This document shows, in pieces, positions 54,787-63,641 of a stretch of 64,000 nucleotides of DNA. Source of the stretch: Billgrantia tianxiuensis (GTDB lineage Bacteria > Pseudomonadota > Gammaproteobacteria > Pseudomonadales > Halomonadaceae); the NCBI RefSeq assembly GCF_009834345.1, contig NZ_CP035042.1, positions 1,736,001 through 1,800,000 on the forward strand, written 5' to 3'. A program made the translations under genes and the position numbers. The stretch's first letter is position 1. Each line of letters opens with the position of its first letter. The notes below the pieces were generated by a model. That model was not told the origin of the DNA and did no database searches. It saw only the letters and a program-made list of their open reading frames with translations.

Positions 54787-56874
54787 ATGAGCTATCAGGT
54801 TCTGGCCCGCAAGTGGCGGCCGCGTACGTTTCATGAACTGGTCGGTCAGGAACACGTTCAGCGTGCGCTGGTGAACGCCCTTGACCAAGGGCGTTTGCAC
54901 CATGCCTACCTGTTCACCGGCACACGTGGCGTCGGCAAGACTACGTTGGCAAGAATACTTGCCAAGTGCCTCAATTGTACCGCCAAGAGCCATGGCGATG
55001 ATGGCGTCACCTCCACGCCCTGCGGTCAATGCGACAGCTGCCGTGCCATCGACGAGGGACGCTTCGTCGATCTCATCGAGGTCGACGCCGCCTCGCGTAC
55101 CAAGGTGGAGGATACCCGCGAGCTGCTCGACAACGTGCAGTACGCCCCCACCCAAGGGCGCTACAAGGTGTACCTCATCGACGAGGTGCACATGCTCTCC
55201 ACCAGCAGCTTCAACGCGCTGCTCAAGACGCTGGAAGAGCCGCCGCCGCATGTGAAGTTCCTGCTTGCCACCACCGACCCGCAGAAGCTTCCCGCCACGG
55301 TGCTGTCGCGCTGCCTGCAGTTCACGCTCAAGAACATGCCGCCGGAGCGCATCGTCACCCATCTGGCCAAGGTGCTCGAAGCCGAGGGCATCGGTTTCGA
55401 GGAGAGTGCGCTGTGGCTGCTGGGACGGGCTGCCGACGGCTCCATGCGCGATGCCATGAGCCTGACCGACCAGGCGATTGCCTTCGGCCAGGGGCAGGTC
55501 CGCCATGCCGATGTCGCCGCCATGCTCGGTACCCTGGACCACCGCCACGTGCTGGCGCTGGTCGAAGCCCTGGCCGATATCGACGCCCCTCGGCTGCTGG
55601 CCGAGATCGCCCAATTGGCCGAGCAGGGGCCGGACTTTGCCGCTGTGCTCGACGACATGACCGCCGTACTGCACCGGCTGGCGGTGGCACAGATGGTGCC
55701 GGACGCCGTGGACAACGCTCATGGCGATCGCGAGACGATACTGGCATTGGCCTCGCGCTTCACCGCCGAGGACGTCCAGCTCTACTACCAGATCGGCATC
55801 CAGGGGCGCGGTGACATGACCCACGCGCCCGACCTGCGCACGGCACTGGAAATGACGCTGCTGCGCATGCTGGCCTTCCGTCCTCAGGGGGTGCCTCAGC
55901 CGGCCAGGACGCCCCTGCCGCTGTGTGGAGCGGGTGGCGATGGTACGCCTGCCGCACCCGCGGGCGGTGAGGGCACACCACCGGCCGCTGCCAGCCGCGA
56001 CGACAACCCGGCATCCACCGATTCGAGTCAGCCGCCTGAACCTGAACCGCCGTCCGGGCCGGCTCCTGTAGCGAGCGCGCCGCAAGCTCGGGTCGAGGCC
56101 GACGCGTTGCCGGAGCCGCCTCCGCCCTGGGAAGAGCTGCCAGTCGAGATGGCGGCGCCGCTGGGCGAGGCCTCGCCGGCACCGGCCGAGCCTCAGCTCC
56201 AGGCCCAGACCCAGCCTGAGCCCCAGCCGGAAGCGGCGCCTCCATCCATGGAGGAGCGTTTCCCCCAGCCGCCTGCCGACGAGCCGGCTCCCGCACCGCA
56301 CGATGCTCCCCTACACGGACATGCTCCCCGACACGCACCCATACAAGAGATGGCGGTGGCGACGGAAGAGAGCGACACTGCCGTTCTCGAGGCGCCCGAG
56401 CGCCCGAGCGATGCTCCAGCGGTGAAGCCCGAGGCGCAGGCCGCTACAGCCGAGGCGGCGAGCGGTGAGCGCTTCAGCCACGACCGCTGGCTGGACAGCT
56501 TCGATGCGCTGGGCCTGGGAGGGCTGACACGCAACCTCGCGGCACACTGCGTGGTCGAAGCCGATGACGGCAACCGGCTGACACTGCGCCTGGACCCGTC
56601 GCAGGAGGCCATGAACGCCGAGATCCACGTGCGCCGCGTACAGGAGGCACTGGCGGGCATCGGAATTGCGCGGCAGCTCGTTATCGAGCCGGGGGCGTTG
56701 CCCACGCAGGTGGAAACGCCTCGTCAGCGGGCCGATCGAATTGCCGCGGAGCGCCATGCCGAGGCGGTGGCCGCCCTGCACCGCGATCCCCACGTCAAGC
56801 AATTGCAGGAAACCTTTGGGGCGCGCCTGATCGAATCGACCGTCAAGCCGGCTGACCTCGCGCCAAGGGCCTGA
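54787..56874 (+). CDS. dnaX: DNA polymerase III tau subunit
   Basis: A 695-residue protein from ATG 54787 (AAGGAA upstream). It opens SYQVLARKWRPRTFHELVGQ, then Walker A TGTRGVGKTTLARILAKC, the zinc cysteines (CLNC, then CGQCDSC), Walker B VYLIDEVHMLSTSSFNALLK and the sensor LSRCLQF. A Pro/Ala/Glu-rich linker (about 375-560) precedes the tau C-terminal domain (about 565-695). No A-rich slippery site like that of E. coli is obvious, so a gamma form is not evident. Clamp loader of the replisome. Confidence 0.96.
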   Translation: MSYQVLARKWRPRTFHELVGQEHVQRALVNALDQGRLHHAYLFTGTRGVGKTTLARILAKCLNCTAKSHGDDGVTSTPCGQCDSCRAIDEGRFVDLIEVDAASRTKVEDTRELLDNVQYAPTQGRYKVYLIDEVHMLSTSSFNALLKTLEEPPPHVKFLLATTDPQKLPATVLSRCLQFTLKNMPPERIVTHLAKVLEAEGIGFEESALWLLGRAADGSMRDAMSLTDQAIAFGQGQVRHADVAAMLGTLDHRHVLALVEALADIDAPRLLAEIAQLAEQGPDFAAVLDDMTAVLHRLAVAQMVPDAVDNAHGDRETILALASRFTAEDVQLYYQIGIQGRGDMTHAPDLRTALEMTLLRMLAFRPQGVPQPARTPLPLCGAGGDGTPAAPAGGEGTPPAAASRDDNPASTDSSQPPEPEPPSGPAPVASAPQARVEADALPEPPPPWEELPVEMAAPLGEASPAPAEPQLQAQTQPEPQPEAAPPSMEERFPQPPADEPAPAPHDAPLHGHAPRHAPIQEMAVATEESDTAVLEAPERPSDAPAVKPEAQAATAEAASGERFSHDRWLDSFDALGLGGLTRNLAAHCVVEADDGNRLTLRLDPSQEAMNAEIHVRRVQEALAGIGIARQLVIEPGALPTQVETPRQRADRIAAERHAEAVAALHRDPHVKQLQETFGARLIESTVKPADLAPRA

Positions 56875-56913
56875 CACCCGACAGTCTTACACTGCCAAGT
56901 GAGAGGAACGACC

Positions 56914-57240
56914 ATGATGAAAGGTGGAATGGGCAACCTGATGAAGCAGGCCCAGGAAATGCAGCAGAAGATGCAGCGCGTCCAGGAGGAGATCGCCAAG
57001 GCCGAAGTGGTCGGCGAGGCTGGTGCCGGCATGATCAAGGTCACCATGAACGGCCGCCACGACGTGAGCAAGGTGGACATCGACCCCAGCGTCATGGAAG
57101 AGGACAAGGAACTGCTCGAGGACCTGCTGGCTGCGGCGGTCAACGATGCCGTGCGCAAGGTCGAGGCCAACTCGCGGGAGAAGATGGAGGAGGCCACGGC
57201 GGGGCTCAACTTGCCGCCCGGTTTCAAGATGCCCTTCTGA
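56914..57240 (+). CDS. ybaB: YbaB/EbfC nucleoid-associated protein
   Basis: A 108-residue protein from ATG 56914 (GAGAGGAA upstream). The N-terminal helix ([20 protein letters not shown]) and strand segment [20 protein letters not shown] are diagnostic. The C-terminus ends [13 protein letters not shown] small dimeric DNA-binding protein encoded between dnaX and recR, as in many gammaproteobacteria. Confidence 0.95.
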   Translation: MMKGGMGNLMKQAQEMQQKMQRVQEEIAKAEVVGEAGAGMIKVTMNGRHDVSKVDIDPSVMEEDKELLEDLLAAAVNDAVRKVEANSREKMEEATAGLNLPPGFKMPF

Positions 57241-57298
57241 TTCGCCCGAACCGGCTGCGCTCGGCCATGCGGCGTCAACCCTCCTCTAGAGGTATCGA

Positions 57299-57904
57299 AT
57301 GAGCTTTTCCCCCCTCGTCGAGAGACTGATGGAATCGCTGCGGGTCCTGCCGGGCGTGGGCCCGAAGACTGCGCAGCGCATGGCCATGCACCTGCTCGAG
57401 CGTGACCGCGACGGTGGTCGTCGCCTGGCCGCCGTGCTCGAGCAGGCCATCGACCAGGTCGGTTATTGCCGGCGTTGCCGCACCCTCACCGAGGAGGAGG
57501 TCTGTGCCTTGTGCACCAGCGCCCGGCGCGACGACAGCCTGCTGTGCGTGGTAGAGTCGCCGGCCGATCAGCTGGCCATCGAGGAGGCGGGCGGTTACCG
57601 TGGCCGCTATTTCGTGCTGCACGGCCACCTGTCGCCCTTGGACGGTATCGGTCCCGAGGACATCGGCCTCGATCAGCTCGAGGCGCGCATCGCCGAGGGG
57701 GGCATCAGCGAGGTGATCCTGGCCACCAACCCCACCGTGGAGGGCGAGGCCACGGCGCACTACATCGCTGCTCAGCTGTCGCCCCACGGCGTGACGCTTT
57801 CACGGCTGGCCTACGGCGTGCCCATGGGCGGCGAACTCGAATATGTCGACGGCGGCACTCTCAGCCGTGCCTTCAACGGGCGGTTGCCGTTTCGTGGCGA
57901 TTGA
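57299..57904 (+). CDS. recR: Recombination mediator RecR
   Basis: A 201-residue protein. N-terminal helix-hairpin-helix ([20 protein letters not shown]), Cys4 zinc finger ([16 protein letters not shown]), Toprim domain ([16 protein letters not shown]) and Walker B-like end. With RecF/RecO it loads RecA on gapped DNA. Standard length and position in the dnaX-ybaB-recR set. Confidence 0.96.
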   Translation: MSFSPLVERLMESLRVLPGVGPKTAQRMAMHLLERDRDGGRRLAAVLEQAIDQVGYCRRCRTLTEEEVCALCTSARRDDSLLCVVESPADQLAIEEAGGYRGRYFVLHGHLSPLDGIGPEDIGLDQLEARIAEGGISEVILATNPTVEGEATAHYIAAQLSPHGVTLSRLAYGVPMGGELEYVDGGTLSRAFNGRLPFRGD

Positions 57905-57937
57905 TGCCGCGGCTTACCCTACCTGCTGGATGAATGC

Positions 57938-59068
57938 ATGACCCTGACCCCCGAGATACGCTGGATCGACACGCCCGAGGCGCTGGATGCCGCCTGTAAC
58001 GAAGTGGCCCAGGCCGAGGTGATCGCACTGGACACCGAGTTCTTTCGCGAGAAGACCTTCCATCCGGTTCCGGCCCTGATCCAGTTCTCGGCCGGCGGCC
58101 CGGCCTGGCTGGTCGATCCCCAGGCGGTCGATTGTACCGAGGCCTTTCGTCGGCTGCTCGCCGGAGGGGCGCTCAAGCTGCTGCACGCCAGCAGCGAGGA
58201 TCTCGAAGTGCTGGCCCATTGGGCCGGCGTGTCGGTCGCCCCGCTGGTGGATACGCAAGTGGCCCAGGCGCTGCTGGGCGAGGATCCTGCCATGGGCTAC
58301 CAGCGCCTGGTGGAGCACTGGACCGGGGAGACGCTGCCCAAGGACGAGACCCGCTCCGACTGGTTGCAGCGTCCGCTGAGCGAGGCCCAGTGCCTCTACG
58401 CGGCACTCGACGTGGTGTTTCTGCTCAAGGTCTGGGAGCACCAGCGCGATGCGTTGGATCGATATGGGCGGCGGGAATGGCTTGAGGCCGACTGCCGCGA
58501 ATTGATGGCCCAGGCGCTGCGCAGCGACGAGGCGGACGGCCAGTGGTACCGCCGCCACCGCCAGCTATGGCGGCTCGCACCTCGTCAGATCGAGGCCTAC
58601 CGATTGCTGACCACCTGGCGCGAGGGCGAAGCCCGCCGACGCAACCTGCCGCGGGGTTGGCTGGTCAACGACCGAGTGCTGTACGGCGTTGCCGAGCGCA
58701 TGCCGGAGAATCGCTATCAGCTCGCCGAAGTCGAAGAGATCAAGCCCAGCCTGATCAAGCGGGATGGCGACACCTTGCTGGCGCTGGTCAAGCGCGCCCG
58801 GCAGTGCGACGACGCGGAACTGCCGCCGTCGCTGCCGTCGCCCATGGGAGCGGATTACAAGCGGCGCATGAAGGTGCTCAAGCGAGTGGTGAACGAATTT
58901 GCCGAACGCCTGGGGCTGGCGCCGGAAGTGCTGATGCGTAGGCGCGACCTGGAAGCGCTGATCGCTGCCGACCTGGCCGGCGAGCCGTTGCCGTTGCCGG
59001 AGGGATGGCGCGGCGAGTGCCTTGCGGTCCCGCTCAGGCAGGCATTGGAAGAGGAGGTGGCCCAGTGA
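57938..59068 (+). CDS. rnd: Ribonuclease D
   Basis: A 376-residue DEDD exonuclease. Exo I VIALDTEFFREKTFHPVPAL, Exo II LLHASSEDLEVLAHW, Exo III QCLYAALDVVFLLKVW. One HRDC domain (about 210-290, RQIEAYRLLTTWREGEARRR) and a second helical region follow. It trims tRNA 3' ends. ycgL begins at its end. Confidence 0.94.
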   Translation: MTLTPEIRWIDTPEALDAACNEVAQAEVIALDTEFFREKTFHPVPALIQFSAGGPAWLVDPQAVDCTEAFRRLLAGGALKLLHASSEDLEVLAHWAGVSVAPLVDTQVAQALLGEDPAMGYQRLVEHWTGETLPKDETRSDWLQRPLSEAQCLYAALDVVFLLKVWEHQRDALDRYGRREWLEADCRELMAQALRSDEADGQWYRRHRQLWRLAPRQIEAYRLLTTWREGEARRRNLPRGWLVNDRVLYGVAERMPENRYQLAEVEEIKPSLIKRDGDTLLALVKRARQCDDAELPPSLPSPMGADYKRRMKVLKRVVNEFAERLGLAPEVLMRRRDLEALIAADLAGEPLPLPEGWRGECLAVPLRQALEEEVAQ

Positions 59069-59094
59069 CGGATGATCGAATGCAAGGTGACAAG

Positions 59095-59376
59095 ATGCTG
59101 TGCGAGATATTCAGGAGCTCGCGCAAGGAGGAGATGTATCTCTACGTGGACAAGCGCCAAGGGCTTGCCGAGGTGCCCGCGGTGCTGCTCGAGCGTTTTG
59201 GCAAGCCGGTTTCGGTCATGACCCTGATCCTCTCACCGGACAAAACACTGGCCCGGGCCAAGGCGAGCGACGTGATGGCCGCCATCCGCGAGAAGGGGTT
59301 CTATCTCCAGTTGCCTCCGGCCAAAGAGGAGTATTTGCTCGATCTTTACCGGACGCCTACGGAATCACGTTACTGA
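59095..59376 (+). CDS. ycgL: YcgL family protein
   Basis: A 93-residue protein from ATG 59095 (AAGGTG upstream). An earlier GTG at 59065 overlaps the rnd stop and has GAGGAGG in front, so a 103-residue form by translational coupling is possible. Family segments: MLCEIFRSSRKEEMYLYVDK, GLAEVPAVLLERFGKP and EKGFYLQLPPAKEEYLLDLY. Function unknown; the rnd-ycgL-ycgN neighbourhood is conserved in gammaproteobacteria. Confidence 0.9.
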   Translation: MLCEIFRSSRKEEMYLYVDKRQGLAEVPAVLLERFGKPVSVMTLILSPDKTLARAKASDVMAAIREKGFYLQLPPAKEEYLLDLYRTPTESRY

Positions 59377-59377
59377 T

Positions 59378-59827
59378 ATGCGAGAACGTTTCTGGGAGCG
59401 CTTCGATCTCGAGGAACTCACCACTGAGGAGTGGGAAGCGCTTTGCGACGGCTGCGGCCAGTGCTGTCTGCTCAAGTTCCAGGACGACGACAGTGGCGAT
59501 CTCGCCGTGCTTGGCGTGGCCTGCGAGCTGCTGGACATCGGTAGCTGCCGCTGCAGCGACTACCCCAATCGTCAGGCTCGGGTGCCTGACTGCGCCCAGC
59601 TCACCCCACAACGCATCGAGGAGTTCCGCTGGCTACCGAAATCCTGCGCCTATCGCCGTGTGGCGGAGGGGCGTCGATTGGCCGGCTGGCATCCGCTGAT
59701 CTGCGGCGACTCCGAGCGCGTTCATCGCAAGGGCATCAGCGTGCGGAGCTTCGCTGTCTCCCGGCGGGACGTGCCCGAGGAAGAGCTCGAAGACTACATC
59801 ATTGCCATTCTGCCTATTGATGGTTGA
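59378..59827 (+). CDS. ycgN: YcgN family cysteine-cluster protein (UPF0260)
   Basis: A 149-residue protein. The cysteine pattern CDGCGQCCLLKFQDDDSGD, CRCSDYPNRQARVPDC and the later CAYRR/LICGD match YcgN (a possible zinc or iron-sulfur site). Begins 1 base after ycgL. Function unknown. Confidence 0.92.
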   Translation: MRERFWERFDLEELTTEEWEALCDGCGQCCLLKFQDDDSGDLAVLGVACELLDIGSCRCSDYPNRQARVPDCAQLTPQRIEEFRWLPKSCAYRRVAEGRRLAGWHPLICGDSERVHRKGISVRSFAVSRRDVPEEELEDYIIAILPIDG

Positions 59828-60046
59828 TCCCTCCAAGGTCTGAGCGGGCCTGATGCGGTTCAGCCTCGGCTTGAGCCGTTGGCTTTCGCTCTTGCATCAG
59901 CCGCCTGATGCGCGATTTTCACCCTAGCTGCTGATGGTCATTTTCCCCATTCCCCATGATGCTGAGTGTTGCCCTATGTAACTTTGTGTTGCGATCAGGG
60001 GCAATGCAAACGGCCTGACTGCCTATGCAAGCGGATGGAGGGGATC

Positions 60047-60912
60047 ATGAAACGGGTATGGATGACAACGGCAGGGCTGGCGTTAGGCGCGGCGATGTCT
60101 GCTGGCGCCTGGGCACAGTCGCAGATATGGAATGAGGCGCTCAGTGACGAGGAGATGGCTGCACGCTGGCATGCACTGTTCAGCGAAGGGGCCGTGCTGA
60201 GCGATGAAGAGCTCGATGAACTGTTGAAATGGCTGCCGCCAACCGGTGCCGGTTTGGGCCTGGGGGCGGGACTGGATGGCTCCAGGGGGGAGAGGGTGGT
60301 GGTCTCGCCCGTACCGGACGCACCTCACCGCCCAACGACGGCGGTGGTGGCGGCGGTGACAATGGTGGTGGCGGCAACAACGGCGGAGGCGGCAACAACG
60401 GCGGAGGCGGCGACAACGGCGGGGGTGGCAACAACGGCGGGGGCGGCAACAACGGCGGGGGCGGCGACAGCGGCGGCGGTGGCGGCGGTGGCGGCGGTGG
60501 CGGCGGTGGCGGCGGTGGCGGCGACAGCGGCGGTGGTAATGGTGGTAGTGGTGGCGGCGGTTCCGGGGGTGGTGATAGCGGCGGTTCCGGGGGTGGTGAT
60601 AGCGGCGGTTCCGGGGGTGGTGATAGCGGCGGTTCCGGGGGTGGTGATAGCGGCGGTTCCGGTGGCGGTGGTGATAGCGGCGGCTCCGGCGGTGGTGGTG
60701 ATAGCGGCGGCTCCGGCGGTGGTGGTGATAGCGGCGGCTCCGGCGGTGGTGGTGATAGCGGCGGCTCCGGCGGCGGTGGTGATAGCGGTGGCTCCGGTGG
60801 TGGAAGCAGCGGCGGCTCCGGTGGTGGAAGCAGCGGCGGCGGGTCCGGAGGCGGCAGCAGCGGCGGATCCGGTGGGGGCAGTGGCGGCGGTGCCGGAGGC
60901 GGCAACGCCTGA
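60047..60912 (+). CDS. Secreted glycine-rich repeat protein (probable 1-base frameshift)
   Basis: The start ATG 60047 (GGAGGGG upstream) gives a signal peptide (MTTAGLALGAAMSAGAWAQ) and an acidic helical region (SDEEMAARWHALFSEGAVLSD). As written, the frame then becomes Ala/Val-rich and runs on over the neighbouring gene to 61135. If one G is added to the run at 60285-60290, the frame becomes Gly/Ser/Asp-rich (GGSGGGDS and GGSGGGGDS repeats) and stops at 60912, just before a terminator; this gives 288 residues. I take that as the real protein. Function unknown; likely cell-surface or matrix. Confidence 0.55.
60556..60861 (+). repeat. Tandem 24/27-base repeat in the Gly-rich gene
   Basis: Four 24-base units (60556-60651) encode GGSGGGDS; five 27-base units (60652-60786) encode GGSGGGGDS; two GGSGGGSS units (60787-60834) and one variant follow. 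Third positions differ among units, so selection has kept the protein pattern. Confidence 0.9.
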
Positions 60913-60924
60913 GCGAGCTACAAC

Positions 60925-60960
60925 CATGAACAGATCCGGCCCGGTCCGGATCTGTTCATG
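60925..60960. terminator. Bidirectional hairpin between Gly-rich gene and oligopeptidase gene
   Basis: CATGAACAGATCCGG (60925-60939) pairs perfectly with CCGGATCTGTTCATG (60946-60960) around six bases. The placement between two convergent genes supports termination on both strands, although there is no T run. Confidence 0.65.
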
Positions 60961-60966
60961 TCGTGT

Positions 60967-63057
60967 TCAAGGCTCCTTGTCGGCGAGTCCCAGCGCCCAC
61001 AGGATGAAAGCGTCCTGGCGGGCGTTGTCGTACCAGGCCTTGAAACGGCCAGAAGCGCCACCGTGCCCGGCTGCCATGTCGGTACGCAGCAGAATCGGGC
61101 CGCGCGCAGTCCCCATCTCGGTCAGCCGCGCATAGAGCTTGGCCGGCTCCCAATAGGGAACCCGTGAGTCGTGCCAGCTGCCCTGGAGAAATAGGGTGGG
61201 ATAAGGCTGGGGGGCCAGGTTGTCCAGCGGCGAGTAGGCACGGATGCGTTTGCGTGTGTCCGGCTCGTCGGGGTTGCCCCACTCTGTATACTCGGCCGTG
61301 GTCAGCGGTAGGTCGGGATTCTCCATGGTGCGCAGTACGTCGACGAAAGGCACGTCGAGCACGGCGGCACAAAAGGCTTCCGGCGCCAGGTTGAGGCTGG
61401 CGCCAACCAGTAGTCCACCTGCGCTGGCGCCATAGGCGGCGATGCGCTCTCCATCGCTGAAACCCTGCTCGACGAGCGCATTGCGCGCGGCGAGAAAGTC
61501 GCGAAAGCTGTTCTCCTTGTGTTCGAGCTTGCCGGCCAGGTACCACGGCTCGCCCCGGTCTCCACCGCCGCGTACGTGGGCGACGGCGAAGGCGACGCCG
61601 CGTGCGAGCAGCTCGAGCCTGGCGACCGAGAACCACGGGTCCAGTACCTCCCCATAGGCGCCGTAACCATAGAGCAGGGTGGGCAATGGATGGCCGGCCA
61701 GGTCGGCGCGCATCACCACCGAAACCGGGATTCGTTCACCATCGTGGGCGCGCGCCCAGAGTCGTTCGCAGCACAGATGCTCCGGCTGCAAGTTGCCGTG
61801 GATCGGCTGTGACTTCAGCACCTGGCGTTCGCCGCTATCGAGATCGTGCTCGAGCCAGCGGACCGGCATCACGAAGGACTCCTCGCGCAGACGCAGGCGG
61901 CGACTGTCGAAATGGGGCACGTCGCCGAGCATCACGCTGCAGGGCGACTCCGGCAACGGCAGTCGCTCGTCGCGGCTGGTGCCATGGCGATCGTCGAGCT
62001 CGACAATGCGTATCCGAACCTGGGCCTCGTGATGATCGCGCTCGGTAATGGCCAGCCCCCAGTCGAAGGCCTCGACGTCTTCGAGCGTGGTGTCGTCACG
62101 ATGCGCGATCAATGGCTCCCATGGGCCATTGAGATCATCTTCGTCGACCACGTCCAGACAAAAGTGCGGTGCGCCGTGGTTGTGCAAGACATAAAAGTGG
62201 CCGGGGCGATGCTCCAGGCCGTATTCCACACCCTTCTCCCTGGGGCGAAAGCAGCGCGGTGGCTGTTCCGGCGTCATCGCCGGCAGCAGGTAACACTCAC
62301 TGGTATCCTTCGAAGCACTCTCCAGTACCAGCCACTGGCGCGAGCGGGTCTTGCCCAGGCCCAGCCAGAACTCGGGGTCGTCCTCGCTCAGCACCAGCAC
62401 GGGTTCGCCAGCCTGGCCGTCGTCGAGCGGCAGGCGCCAGATGCTGTCGGGGCGCTGGGTGGCATCGTAGCGGGTGAACAACAGCGTCGTGTTGTCTTCC
62501 GCCCAGGTCAGTTCCGGGCCGATCTCATCGAGCAGCCGGCGTGGCTCACCATCCGGCAGCGACTTGAGATAGAGTGCAAAACGCTCGTCCCCACTGGTAT
62601 CTTCGGTCCAGGCCAGCCAACGCTCGTCCGGCGATAGCGCCATGTCTCCCAGCTCGAGATAGTGTTCCGCCGCTGCGCGCGCCTCAAGGTCGAGAAAGAC
62701 GCTCGTTTCCTCCGCGCTGCCATTGGGATGACGCCACCACACCGGATAGTCGGCGTCGGCTGCCGTTTCGCTCCAGTAGGTGAAGCGATCGAGCGCGGTA
62801 CGCAGCCCGTGGACTGCCAGCTCGCGACGCGCGAGGTGGCCATGATAGAGCCGCTCGACCAGGCTCTCGAGAGGCCGCATCCAGAGTTGGGACTCCTCGT
62901 TGGCCGCTTCGAGAAAGGCCTGGACCTGAGCGTCGTCGCGGTCTTCCAGCCAGTGCCACTCGGGGTCGTCGGCGCGACGGAACCGTTCGACCGGCGAAGG
63001 CGAGGGCTCGGAGCGGGACGCAGTGGGAGAGGAGTGATGTGGCGGCTGTGCTTTCAT
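60967..63057 (-). CDS. ptrB: Oligopeptidase B (prolyl oligopeptidase family)
   Basis: A 696-residue serine peptidase from ATG 63057, close to E. coli PtrB (686); a longer frame to 63150 is possible. A beta-propeller domain (about 60-400) precedes the alpha/beta-hydrolase. The catalytic Ser is in AAYGASAGGLLVGASLN, the Asp in LQGSWHDSRVPYWEPAKLYA and the His in DMAAGHGGASGRFK; VRGGGDRGEPWYLAGKL is a family segment. Cuts short peptides after basic residues; cytoplasmic. Confidence 0.92.
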   Translation of the reverse strand: MKAQPPHHSSPTASRSEPSPSPVERFRRADDPEWHWLEDRDDAQVQAFLEAANEESQLWMRPLESLVERLYHGHLARRELAVHGLRTALDRFTYWSETAADADYPVWWRHPNGSAEETSVFLDLEARAAAEHYLELGDMALSPDERWLAWTEDTSGDERFALYLKSLPDGEPRRLLDEIGPELTWAEDNTTLLFTRYDATQRPDSIWRLPLDDGQAGEPVLVLSEDDPEFWLGLGKTRSRQWLVLESASKDTSECYLLPAMTPEQPPRCFRPREKGVEYGLEHRPGHFYVLHNHGAPHFCLDVVDEDDLNGPWEPLIAHRDDTTLEDVEAFDWGLAITERDHHEAQVRIRIVELDDRHGTSRDERLPLPESPCSVMLGDVPHFDSRRLRLREESFVMPVRWLEHDLDSGERQVLKSQPIHGNLQPEHLCCERLWARAHDGERIPVSVVMRADLAGHPLPTLLYGYGAYGEVLDPWFSVARLELLARGVAFAVAHVRGGGDRGEPWYLAGKLEHKENSFRDFLAARNALVEQGFSDGERIAAYGASAGGLLVGASLNLAPEAFCAAVLDVPFVDVLRTMENPDLPLTTAEYTEWGNPDEPDTRKRIRAYSPLDNLAPQPYPTLFLQGSWHDSRVPYWEPAKLYARLTEMGTARGPILLRTDMAAGHGGASGRFKAWYDNARQDAFILWALGLADKEP

Positions 63058-63140
63058 TGGGGCGCGTGTACCATACTCAAGGTGACTTTCCATACTGTAC
63101 GATCCGTCATTGCGGGCCGTAATGCGAGAATGAGGTATCG

Positions 63141-63632
63141 ATGCTGACATCCGATTCGATGTCCCTACTATGGCTGACCTATCTAGGTTTGTCGCTGGTC
63201 GTGCTGGTGACTGGCTACCTGGGCTTGGCCTTCCTGCCGCGCATGTTTCGCTTGCCGATCACCTGGGCGGTAGCAGGCATCCTGTGGATGCCGACTCGCT
63301 TTCGTCTGCCGCTGGTGGAAGAGGGGGAATTCTACACTGGCATGGCGCCGGCGGTGGTGGTGGCGGCCGTCGCGTTCCTCGAGCGCAATGCTTCGGGGCT
63401 GGTTTCATCGGGACTGCTGGTGGCGGCGGGCGCCATGCTCGGGGTCGCCATAGGCATCTTGCAGGCGTGGTGGTTCCAGGGAGGCCCCACGTCCACTACG
63501 ACCGGGCAGAGGAAGCCGCAAGGCAAACAAAACCAGGACAACCAGAAGCAGAACGATAACAGCAGGCGCCAACGCCACGGTAGCAGGCAGCCGCCGTCGC
63601 CGAGCAAGCGCCGGGAGCCGAAGATCGGCTAG
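63141..63632 (+). CDS. Hypothetical small membrane protein
   Basis: A 163-residue protein; GAGG 6 bases before ATG 63141. Four hydrophobic segments (MSLLWLTYLGLSLVVLVTGY, ITWAVAGILWMP, APAVVVAAVAFLE, LLVAAGAMLGVAIGILQAWW) precede a basic, Gln/Asn-rich tail (QGKQNQDNQKQNDNSRRQRH). I recognise no family. It precedes the VWA protein by 9 bases and may share its message. Confidence 0.7.
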   Translation: MLTSDSMSLLWLTYLGLSLVVLVTGYLGLAFLPRMFRLPITWAVAGILWMPTRFRLPLVEEGEFYTGMAPAVVVAAVAFLERNASGLVSSGLLVAAGAMLGVAIGILQAWWFQGGPTSTTTGQRKPQGKQNQDNQKQNDNSRRQRHGSRQPPSPSKRREPKIG

Positions 63633-63641
63633 GGAGCCCCG

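Noticed and set aside
54787..56874. Programmed frameshift in dnaX for a gamma subunit
   Set aside because: No A-rich slippery heptamer with a following stem-loop was evident near the linker.
60556..60861. Possible CRISPR or VNTR array
   Set aside because: The units abut without unique spacers and keep a coding pattern, so this is a protein repeat.
59966..61135. Ala/Val-rich long frame through the repeat region
   Set aside because: Past 60912 it runs through a terminator and 169 bases into the oligopeptidase gene. The Gly frame stops neatly before the terminator and its repeats are kept at protein level.
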